From Sandaracinobacter neustonicus (GTDB lineage: Bacteria > Pseudomonadota > Alphaproteobacteria > Sphingomonadales > Sphingomonadaceae), in contig NZ_VFSU01000017.1 in NCBI RefSeq assembly GCF_006385875.1, forward strand, positions 1 through 64,000: a stretch of DNA of 64,000 nucleotides. The letters run 5' to 3'. A program made the position numbers and the translations under genes. This document shows, in pieces, positions 17,188-24,080 of the stretch. A model generated the notes under the pieces. That model was not told the origin of the DNA. It worked only from the letters and a program-made list of their open reading frames with translations, and ran no database searches. Each line of letters opens with the position of its first letter. Position 1 is the stretch's first letter.

Positions 17188-17971
17188 TCAGCGCCGGCGC
17201 AGAAGATTTCGGTAGCCACCTGCGGCCATTGCTCTTGCATCCCTCGCCAGCCGGCGAACACGCGAGCGGAGCGAGTCAGAGTTGCCGTTCCAGTCGCTGT
17301 CGACCCGCGCTTCTCCGAACAGGGCGCCCGCGATCTCGCGGTGGCTGGCACCATCCTGCACCGCGTCATGGACACGCAGCATCTCGAGCCATCGGAGCGT
17401 TTGTGGCTCGCGCGGGAACAGTGACGGACCGAAGCGGCGATGCTGGCAAAGACCAAGAAAGCGCCGGAGCGGCAGCATGCGGCTGCGGGCGGAAGAGAGC
17501 CCATGCAACCGGTAGTGGAGATGCACGGCAAGCTGCCCTGACAGCCGACCGCCGGTCACATCCAGCCGGATGTGATGCCATCCGTCCGACAGGACAGCAT
17601 GCTCATATCCGTCTGCCCCTTCAACGCAGGTAAGCCAGGGCGCGATATGCGCGAGGAGCAGGCTGTCGGGGTCCCCCGGATCTGCGGGTCGGGCAGTGAT
17701 CGTCAGTGTGCCGGGGTCGACGGCCGCGCTCCAGAGGATCCGGGCGTCAGGTGCGGCGAGGCCCGGATGTTCCGCGAAAGAGAAGCCCCCATGCGACAGG
17801 GGCCGGAATGGCGCCACGCGTGGCGGTGCTCGCCTCTATATGCCAGGCGACGTAATCCGGGTCCCGGCGCAGCCATTCCCACATGATGCCAGCGCGATCG
17901 ATCCGTTGCATGCGGGCGTACGATGCCGCGTCGCGCCAGCAGAGTAGCGGCGGCTGGCCCTCCGGCGTCAT
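17188..17971 (-). CDS. Split DUF6499-DUF2285 regulator, FseA-like ICE excision activator (probable +1 frameshift)
   Basis: Two overlapping frames encode one protein. The first (17,971-17,747) gives the DUF6499 domain (CWRDAASYARMQRIDRAG, WEWLRRDPDYVAWHIEAST). The second (17,817-17,188) gives DUF2285 with its helix-turn-helix region (GASHREIAGALFG, RSRVRRLARDARAMAAGGY). Joining them needs a +1 shift at UUU C (17,779-17,776), where tRNA-Phe can slip from UUU to UUC. The product would then read WGLLF-AEHPGLAAPDARIL, about 260 residues, as in uninterrupted relatives. In the Mesorhizobium symbiosis ICE the excision activator FseA is made from two DUF2285-related frames by programmed +1 frameshifting under quorum-sensing control; here luxR-luxI is adjacent. 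A plain one-base insertion is the alternative. Confidence 0.75.
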
Positions 17972-18216
17972 GACCTCAATATCCCGGACGAGGGAAACAG
18001 GCGCATGGCCGCATAAGCGGGTCGCATAGCGTTACCAACTGTTGGCCCGACTGGCCTCCCACTTTCGCTAGGACGATCGTCGTGATAGTTCATATGCGGG
18101 GTCTGAAGCGCCGGTCGGCGACCTGAGAATTCGCCGCGCGGACTGTGTTGAGGTGAAAGGGCACCTGTCGGGCGTTCGGCGGCTTGAGACGCCTCCGGCG
18201 GATGTAAGGGAACCGG
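17972..18216. promoter_or_regulatory. Divergent regulatory region between FseA-like gene and luxR
   Basis: About 245 bases separate the two divergent genes. A perfect palindrome CCAACTGTTGG lies at 18,035-18,045 and is a possible LuxR-type or other operator. This is suggestive only, since the lux box of this regulator is unknown. Confidence 0.3.
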
Positions 18217-18969
18217 ATGCCTATTCCGGGAGCGGTAAAGCAGCTTGTCCGCATCGCGCAGGAGGTCGAGACCGAGCAGGATCTCGAGTTCGCCATGGCG
18301 GAGGTCACACGGGAACTGGGGTTCCGCTATTACGCACTTAGCCATCATGTCGATTTCGCGGCCACACCTGACAGGGCCACCCGCCTCCACAACTATCCTG
18401 AAAGCTGGCAGGACTATTATGACCGCCACAGGCTCGGTGTCAGCGATCCGGTTCACCGTGCGAGCCATGTGACCAGTGTAGGGTTCTGCTGGTCGAGGAT
18501 CCCCGAGATGATCGCGCTGACGCCGGCGGATCGCGCCATGCTGTCGCTGGGCAGGGATCAGGGCATCGGCAACGGGTTCACCGTGCCGGCGCATGTGCCG
18601 GGTGAATCGCGCGGTTCCTGCTCCTTTGCCAGTGACGCCGGTGGCGCAACGCCCGCGCATATCTTTCCGATTGCCCAGCTTGCGGGCAACTTCGCCTTCG
18701 AGGCAGCCCGCCGGCTGTGGTTGCGGCGTGGCCAGCGGGCAGTCGTCGGCACGACACCGTTGACCGACCGGCAGCGCGACTGTGCGCTCTGGGTCGCGCG
18801 CGGAAAGGGGGACTGGGAGATCGCCCGTATTCTCGGAGTCAGCGAGGAGACGGTGGCCCAGCATGTCAGGCAGGCCTGCGGACGCTACGGGGTAAACAAG
18901 CGCACATTACTGTTGGTCCAGACGCTGTTCGACGGAACGCTTACCCTCACCGACATTTTCCGGCGCTGA
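18217..18969 (+). CDS. luxR: LuxR-family quorum-sensing regulator
   Basis: A 250-residue regulator with an autoinducer-binding domain (about 10-165) and a C-terminal LuxR helix-turn-helix (TPLTDRQRDCALWVARGKGDWEIARILGVSEETVAQHVRQA). The ligand domain has the family landmarks HNYPESWQDYYDRHRLGVSDPV and GNGFTVPAHVPGE, indicating acyl-homoserine lactone binding. The ATG at 18,217 has AAGGG eight bases upstream. luxI lies 77 bases downstream in the same direction. It may control ICE excision through the divergent FseA-like gene, the downstream phyH-GntR-lasso genes, or both. Confidence 0.93.
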   Translation: MPIPGAVKQLVRIAQEVETEQDLEFAMAEVTRELGFRYYALSHHVDFAATPDRATRLHNYPESWQDYYDRHRLGVSDPVHRASHVTSVGFCWSRIPEMIALTPADRAMLSLGRDQGIGNGFTVPAHVPGESRGSCSFASDAGGATPAHIFPIAQLAGNFAFEAARRLWLRRGQRAVVGTTPLTDRQRDCALWVARGKGDWEIARILGVSEETVAQHVRQACGRYGVNKRTLLLVQTLFDGTLTLTDIFRR

Positions 18970-19046
18970 TATCCCCCTTTTCCGGGATGGCGGCGGGCGG
19001 GCTCCCCGACTGATCCTTGGCGCCTCACAGCCAGGGAAAGTCCGAA

Positions 19047-19661
19047 ATGCTTCATGTCCTGCGAACGTCTGCCCCACCGGACGAAGATTACGTACTTCGC
19101 TCCATGTTTGCCGCGCGCAAATCCGTGTTTGTCGATCTCCTGAAATGGGATGTGCCGGTCATCGACGACGCCTATGAGGTCGACCAGTTCGATGACGGGC
19201 ACGCGACCTATCTGGTGCTGGCCGACCGGCAGGGCGCACACATGGGGTCGGCCCGGCTGCTCCAGACAGTTCGGCCACATATTCTCGACAGCTTTTACGA
19301 GGCCTTATGTGACGGAGCGCCGCCGCGCGGACCGACAACCCGCGAAATCACCCGCTTCTGTCTTGATCGCCGGCTGACAGCGCGCGAGCGCCGGTCGGTG
19401 CGCAACACGCTCGTGGGCGCAATCGCCAACCATGCGCTGGCTAACGGCATCTCCCTCTACACCGCAATCGCGGAGGTTGGCTGGATGCAGCAGATCCTTG
19501 CCTTTGGCTGGAGGTGCCAGCCGCTCGGCCTTCCACGCGAGATCGGCGGTCAATTGCTCGGCGCCCTCAGGATCGAGATTACCAGCGAGACGCCGGCGCT
19601 GCTGGCAGCCGCCGGGATCACTGCCGATCCGCAGCTGACGCAGATCCGGATTGCAGCCTGA
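19047..19661 (+). CDS. luxI: Acyl-homoserine-lactone synthase
   Basis: A 204-residue LuxI-type synthase, which makes the autoinducer from S-adenosylmethionine and an acyl donor. The conserved N-terminal set is visible: Arg in FAARKSVF, Trp in KWDVP, DAYEVDQFDDGHATYLVL and SARLLQT, followed by EITRFCLDRRL. ATG 19,047 fits the usual short N-terminus (MLHVLR) and has AGGGAAAG upstream; ten more codons upstream are unlikely. phyH starts 20 bases later. As I recall, luxI followed by phyH is a conserved pair in sphingomonads, which supports the taxonomic guess. Confidence 0.95.
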   Translation: MLHVLRTSAPPDEDYVLRSMFAARKSVFVDLLKWDVPVIDDAYEVDQFDDGHATYLVLADRQGAHMGSARLLQTVRPHILDSFYEALCDGAPPRGPTTREITRFCLDRRLTARERRSVRNTLVGAIANHALANGISLYTAIAEVGWMQQILAFGWRCQPLGLPREIGGQLLGALRIEITSETPALLAAAGITADPQLTQIRIAA

Positions 19662-19680
19662 ACTCACGGGAAGGAAAACC

Positions 19681-20562
19681 ATGATGATCACAGCTGATCT
19701 CGCAGCCGATATTGCGGCCCGCGCCGATGAACTTTCGCGCACCGGATTCTGCATAATCCCGAACGCCCTGCCGGTTCAGACCATTTGCGAGCTGGACAAG
19801 GACCTCGAGCTGCCCTTCAGCGAGACGCCCTTTGGTGAGGGCGGCTTTTACGGGACCACAACCATCCGCTTCGGCAGGCTGCTGGCACGCTCGGCACATG
19901 CGGCGCCCCTCGTACAGCATCGTCTGATCCTTGGCATTGTTGATCGCATTTTGTCGCCCTGGTGCGATTGCATCCAGCTCAACACGACGCAGGCGATTGC
20001 AGTTCACCCCGGCGCACCGGCGCAGCTGCCGCATCGCGATCAGGACATGTGGCGGGGCCCGGTCGGCGAGATCGAGTATCTGGTCAACGTCATGTGGCCG
20101 CTGACGCCGTTTACGCCGGAGAATGGCGCGACCCGGGTCTGGCCCGGCACGCATGGTGGTGCGGCTCTGCTGCCACCGCCGGAGGAGGTGCCGGTCGCGG
20201 CTGCGATGCAGCCCGGCGATGCGCTCCTGTTCCTGGGGTCCGCCCTGCATGGCGCCGGCGCCAACCTCACGCACGAGGTCAGGCGCGGCATCGTCATCGG
20301 CTATGCACTCGGCTGGCTGAAGCCCTACGAGAACCAGTGGCTCGCCTATCCGCCAGATGTTGCAAGGCAGTTCTCGCCCGAGCTCGCAGCGCTCGTCGGC
20401 TATCGCCAGCATCGCCCCAATCTTGGCAACTATGAAGGTCAGTGCCCTTCGGTCCTGCTGGCCGGCGCGTCAGAGCGGCCACGGGGCGCCATCGACGCCC
20501 TGCGACCCGACCAGAAAGCGCTCGTCGATGCGTACGTTGCGGAACAGCTTCCGGCGTCATGA
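19681..20562 (+). CDS. Phytanoyl-CoA dioxygenase (PhyH) family protein
   Basis: A 293-residue Fe(II)/2-oxoglutarate-dependent dioxygenase of the PhyH family. The double-stranded beta-helix shows the metal-binding HxD in PHRDQDMW, the distal His in FLGSALHGAGANLT and the Arg in EVRRGIVIGY that would bind 2-oxoglutarate. The substrate is unknown. Two ATGs stand side by side at 19,681 and 19,684 after GGAAGG. It is coupled to GntR by an ATGA overlap, placing it in a luxI-phyH-GntR transcript that runs towards the lasso genes. It could act on a quorum-sensing-related metabolite or hydroxylate the lasso peptide; a 2OG hydroxylase does so for canucin. This is inference. Confidence 0.85.
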   Translation: MMITADLAADIAARADELSRTGFCIIPNALPVQTICELDKDLELPFSETPFGEGGFYGTTTIRFGRLLARSAHAAPLVQHRLILGIVDRILSPWCDCIQLNTTQAIAVHPGAPAQLPHRDQDMWRGPVGEIEYLVNVMWPLTPFTPENGATRVWPGTHGGAALLPPPEEVPVAAAMQPGDALLFLGSALHGAGANLTHEVRRGIVIGYALGWLKPYENQWLAYPPDVARQFSPELAALVGYRQHRPNLGNYEGQCPSVLLAGASERPRGAIDALRPDQKALVDAYVAEQLPAS

Positions 20563-21176
20563 ACTCGGGACAGACAGCGGAGCGGGTACTCGAGGTATTG
20601 AAGGCCCGGATTCTGGGTCGCGAGTTCCGACCGGGCGAACGGCTGGATCCGGCCCATCTTGCCTCAACGCTGGCAGCAAGCGTCACGCCGGTCCGCGATG
20701 CCCTGCACCTCCTGACCGGCGAAGGGCTGGTGGAAAACCGCCCCGGTGGCGGCTTCCACCTGCCGTCGCTCGATGAGCCGGCTCTTCGGGATCGGTATGA
20801 ATGGGCGGCGGAGCTTCTGATGCTGGCCCTTCGCAACCGCGGCCATACCATGAAGCCACCTTGCCCTGTCGAGCTCGCCAACGGGTCGATTGCCAACCGC
20901 ATTGCTGATCTCTTTCAGCTGATCGCGGGAAATTCGCGCAATGGCGAACACGGGCGTGCAGTCGAGCGGCTGAACGCACGCCTGCATGCGGTGCGACTGG
21001 CGGAGCCAGGAGTGCTCGCGGACGCCCGTGAAGAGCTCGCGGAACTGGAGGAAGCGATACTTTCAGGCGCCCGTGACCGGATGCGCCGGTTGCTGCAGAC
21101 CTATCACCGCAGACGCGTCCGGGCAGCCGCGGAGATCGTGCGTGCCCTTTATCGCGGGGAGCCGACCGGCCACTAG
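20559..21176 (+). CDS. GntR-family transcriptional regulator (FadR/FCD type)
   Basis: A 205-residue regulator. The N-terminal winged helix reads LEVLKARILGREFRPGERLDPAHLASTL, then VTPVRDALHLLTGEGLVENRPGGGFHLP, a classic GntR pattern. The C-terminal helical domain resembles a short FCD ligand domain but its metal-binding His residues are not obvious. It overlaps phyH by four bases and ends 116 bases before the lasso precursor. GntR genes are common in isopeptidase-type lasso clusters, so it may sense peptide-related ligand and control the precursor promoter. Confidence 0.88.
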   Translation: MNSGQTAERVLEVLKARILGREFRPGERLDPAHLASTLAASVTPVRDALHLLTGEGLVENRPGGGFHLPSLDEPALRDRYEWAAELLMLALRNRGHTMKPPCPVELANGSIANRIADLFQLIAGNSRNGEHGRAVERLNARLHAVRLAEPGVLADAREELAELEEAILSGARDRMRRLLQTYHRRRVRAAAEIVRALYRGEPTGH

Positions 21177-21292
21177 GCGCGCCGGGGTTTCAAACATTCC
21201 GCGTACAGCATCCGTATAAAGTTCGGATAGATTTCGCCCCTTCCTACACTCCCGGAGCTGCGAATTCCCGCAGCACTGTTGAGGAGTGCGTT
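21177..21292 (+). promoter_or_regulatory. Lasso precursor promoter and leader region
   Basis: A possible -10 (TATAAA, 21,215-21,220) lies inside an inverted repeat ATCCG/CGGAT (21,210-21,228), which could be a GntR operator. In the leader, hairpin GCTGCG/CGCAGC (21,257-21,274) and hairpin GCACT/AGTGC (21,273-21,289) overlap by two bases and cannot form together fully. The second overlaps the GAGGAG ribosome site (21,281-21,286), so translational control is possible. Confidence 0.4.
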
Positions 21293-21412
21293 ATGGAACG
21301 CGAGGACGACATCATCGAGCTCGCCGTGGCGAGCACCGAAACCCTCGGCGTCGGGGAATTCCCGACCGACGAGATCAGGGGCAACCCGCTCAGCGGCCTC
21401 TCGGACGACTGA
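21293..21412 (+). CDS. Lasso peptide precursor
   Basis: A 39-codon gene too short for routine gene finding. The leader (residues 1-18) ends IELAVASTETL, matching the alphaproteobacterial leader pattern LIxLGxASxET before the cleavage site, with the essential Thr17 at position -2. The core is 21 residues, starting GVGEFPTDE and ending GLSDD. Gly1 can close a macrolactam with Asp8 or Glu9, the two permitted ring sizes. GAGGAG lies six bases before the ATG. The B and C enzymes follow at once. No known lasso peptide comes to mind with this core. Confidence is high because start, Thr(-2), Gly1 and ring acid all fit. Confidence 0.92.
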   Translation: MEREDDIIELAVASTETLGVGEFPTDEIRGNPLSGLSDD

Positions 21413-21461
21413 CAACCGGCGCGCGGCCCTGTGCCGCGCGCCAACAGCCCGGGAGCTTGCG

Positions 21462-22130
21462 ATGGGCCTCATGTTGCGCCCCGGCGTTTCCTATTGCGAG
21501 GTTGCCGGCCGGTTGATCTTCCTCGACCTCGAGGCTGATCGCTACTTTTGCCTGGGCCGACGAGCAGAGGCGGCATTTCGAGCGGCCACCGCCGGGCTGG
21601 CGGAGGCCGGTGAGCAGGATGACGCCCTGTTGTCGCTTACGCAATCCGGCATGCTCATTTCCACATCTGACGATAGCCGCCCGTCAGCTTGTCGGGGTCT
21701 GGAGATGCCTGAGACAAGTCTTCTCGATGACATCCGGGCTGGGGCACCTGTGTCTCTAAGGATTGCAGCCCTGCGAGATCTTGCGACAACACATTTCGCC
21801 CTGCGATGGCGGCCGCTCAACGTGGTGCTTCGCCGGCTTGCGCAGCAAAAATCCCGGGCAGCGACCCGGCTCTCTACCGAACGTGTAACCGCGCAGGCTG
21901 TTGCGGCCGCGTTCGACTGGTCGTCAGCTATTGTGCGATCGCATGGCCGTTGCCTGCCGCGTTCGATTGCCGTCGCGCAGCGCCTCGCGCGGCTCGGCAT
22001 ATCGGCCGATCTGGTGGTGGGGGTCAGCCTCTACCCGTTTGCGGCGCACAGCTGGGTCCAGTGCAGTAGCGCGCTCGTGAACGACCGCCTGGACGGCGTG
22101 CGGCATTTTACGCCGATCCTCGTCATATGA
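21462..22130 (+). CDS. Lasso peptide biosynthesis B protein (RRE-transglutaminase-like protease fusion)
   Basis: A 222-residue leader peptidase of lasso biosynthesis, in the fused proteobacterial form. Residues 1-75 are a PqqD-like leader-recognition domain (RPGVSYCEVAGRLIFLDLEADRYF). The C-terminal transglutaminase-like domain has the catalytic Cys164 in SHGRCLPRSIAVAQRL, His196 in FAAHSWVQ and an Asp near 208-211. It binds the precursor leader and cuts after Leu18. ATG 21,462 has GGGAG upstream. The stop overlaps the C gene start (ATGA), so the two are translated together. Confidence 0.95.
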   Translation: MGLMLRPGVSYCEVAGRLIFLDLEADRYFCLGRRAEAAFRAATAGLAEAGEQDDALLSLTQSGMLISTSDDSRPSACRGLEMPETSLLDDIRAGAPVSLRIAALRDLATTHFALRWRPLNVVLRRLAQQKSRAATRLSTERVTAQAVAAAFDWSSAIVRSHGRCLPRSIAVAQRLARLGISADLVVGVSLYPFAAHSWVQCSSALVNDRLDGVRHFTPILVI

Positions 22131-23887
22131 AGCTTGTTCGTTTCATTATGCTGGCGAGGCGGCCCGGATCCATGTCCGATGACCGCTGGCAGAAGTTGAT
22201 ACGGAGAGTATCGGACATCGAGGGCCTGCGTCTCGCGGACCGCAACGATCTGCTACATGTGGTCACCAGTGACGACAGCCCGCTTCATATCGGCGGCCAT
22301 GGCGTTGTCGTTGGACGCCTGTTCGAGCGGGACGGCCGTGAGGTAGCGCAGCTGGGTCCGGAAGCTTGCGACCGAATTGTCGGGAGCGCCGGCCAGTCGC
22401 TCTGTGCGGACTATTGGGGCCCTTATGTCTGCATTCTCCGTCAGAAGGATGGCGACAGGATTTCGGTGCTTCGGGCGCCCCTCGGCGCACTGCCCTGTTA
22501 CCTGGTGGCGTTTGAAGGTGGCGTGGCCCTCGCTTCCGATGTCGACCTGTTCATTGCATGCGGCCTGCTGCGGCCCGTCATCGACTGGGATGAAGTCCTT
22601 CGCCATCTGATGGTGCGCGACCTCGTCTGGCCGGAGACTTGTCTTTCGGGCCTTCGGGAGTTGCGCGGCGGGCAGCAACTGTTGTTGTCAGAGGAAGGGC
22701 TGGCCATTCAAGATGTCTGGTCGCCGACAACCTTTGCCAGGCGCGATCACCAGATGCGCGACCCCATCGCGGCGGCCCGGATAGTAAGGGACACTGTTTG
22801 CAACAGTGTTGCCTCGCTCGCGTCAGGCGAGGCCGGCATAGTGCTGATGCTGTCCGGTGGTCTTGATTCCTCCGTGCTGGCTGCAGCCCTTACCAGACAG
22901 GATGTGCCGGTCACCTGCATAACGTTGGTGACCGGTGATGCGACGGGGGACGAGCGCCGCTATGCCCGGCAGGTCTGTGCGGCTCTTGGTTTGTCGCTGG
23001 TTGAAGGCTGGCGGGATCTTGCCGGAATTGATGTTGGTCGGTCGGATGCACGAGGCCTGCCGCGCCCGACGGAGCGCATGTTCTTCCAGGAGTCGCGTCG
23101 CCTGTGTGAGCAGGCGGCGGCAGAGGCTGGCGCAACTGCCATCTTCAACGGCGGCGGCGGCGACAATATCTTCTGCTCGCTCCGGTCGGGCGCGCCTGCC
23201 GCGGACCGGCTGCTGACGGGCGGCAGCGGCTTTCTCTCAACTGTGCGGGATCTGAGCCATCTGACCCAGGAGAGCCGCCAGACCGTGATGATGGATGCGG
23301 TCAGGCGAGCCTGGTTCGGGAAACCGACCATTCGCCTGTCCCATGATACATCACTGTTGTCACCGGATGTGGTCGAGGCAGCCCACCCGCCCTGGCGACA
23401 CCCCTGGCTTGAGAGCGCAGCTGAGTTGCTACCGGGCAGCGCGCAGCATTTGCGGCTGGTGGCCTGTGCGCAGGATATCGCCGAAGGCGCACAACCCTGG
23501 GACAGGTTGCCGATGATATCACCGCTGATGGTGCAGCCGCTGGTCGAGGCCTGCCTCTCGATAGCAAGCTGGCTCTGGCTCGACGCAGGTCACAACCGGG
23601 CCGTCGCCAGGCACGCGTTCGCAGACGTCCTTCCGGAAGACGTTGCATGGCGGCGGTCGAAGGGAACGCCCGATGCCTTCACGGCCCGCATTTTCGACGC
23701 AAACCGCCGAAAGCTTCGCGAAATTCTGTCGGGCGGGGAGCTGGTTCGACTCGGGCTGGTCGATCTCCCGGCCATTCTCGAGGTTCTTGACGATCCGCGG
23801 CCTGTCCACGGCCATTCGTTTCGACGTGTGCTGCAGCTGGCAGATGTGGAAGCATGGGCGGCCGGTTGGATTGCATCCGACGTCTGA
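22127..23887 (+). CDS. Lasso peptide biosynthesis C protein (asparagine-synthetase-like lasso cyclase)
   Basis: A 586-residue lasso cyclase homologous to asparagine synthetase B. The N-terminal half is a degenerate glutaminase-like domain without the nucleophilic Cys2. The ATP-pyrophosphatase domain starts around residue 225 with the PP-loop VLMLSGGLDSSVLAAAL near 241-248, then FNGGGGDNIFCS, which is the conserved substrate and Mg site. It adenylates the ring Asp or Glu of the core so that the Gly1 amine forms the macrolactam. It overlaps the B gene by four bases. No McjD-type exporter follows, in line with isopeptidase-type clusters, and the metal island begins within 200 bases. Confidence 0.95.
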   Translation: MKLVRFIMLARRPGSMSDDRWQKLIRRVSDIEGLRLADRNDLLHVVTSDDSPLHIGGHGVVVGRLFERDGREVAQLGPEACDRIVGSAGQSLCADYWGPYVCILRQKDGDRISVLRAPLGALPCYLVAFEGGVALASDVDLFIACGLLRPVIDWDEVLRHLMVRDLVWPETCLSGLRELRGGQQLLLSEEGLAIQDVWSPTTFARRDHQMRDPIAAARIVRDTVCNSVASLASGEAGIVLMLSGGLDSSVLAAALTRQDVPVTCITLVTGDATGDERRYARQVCAALGLSLVEGWRDLAGIDVGRSDARGLPRPTERMFFQESRRLCEQAAAEAGATAIFNGGGGDNIFCSLRSGAPAADRLLTGGSGFLSTVRDLSHLTQESRQTVMMDAVRRAWFGKPTIRLSHDTSLLSPDVVEAAHPPWRHPWLESAAELLPGSAQHLRLVACAQDIAEGAQPWDRLPMISPLMVQPLVEACLSIASWLWLDAGHNRAVARHAFADVLPEDVAWRRSKGTPDAFTARIFDANRRKLREILSGGELVRLGLVDLPAILEVLDDPRPVHGHSFRRVLQLADVEAWAAGWIASDV

Positions 23888-23934
23888 CGACCGCGCATCC
23901 CCCTTTTCCGGCGGAAAGCGTCCTGCTCTCCTAT

Positions 23935-24006
23935 CGCGAATGCGATTTCGCCATACTTCCAAATCCCAAGAGTTGAGTAGCAGGAGGTGTAGCAATCGCA
24001 TTGGCG
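23935..24006. repeat. 13-bp inverted repeat at the lasso/metal-island junction
   Basis: CGCGAATGCGATT (23,935-23,947) is matched in inverted orientation by AATCGCATTGGCG (23,994-24,006), 12 of 13 positions, 46 bases apart. It lies in the gene-free junction between the lasso C gene and the copper ATPase. It may be a terminator-like structure, an operator or a trace of the insertion that brought the metal island. Confidence 0.4.
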
Positions 24007-24080
24007 TGAATGCCGTATTGGTCGGCGATCCGCCTGGGCCGGTTGTGAGATTGAACCCGGTGTAAGCGGACATTGGCCGT

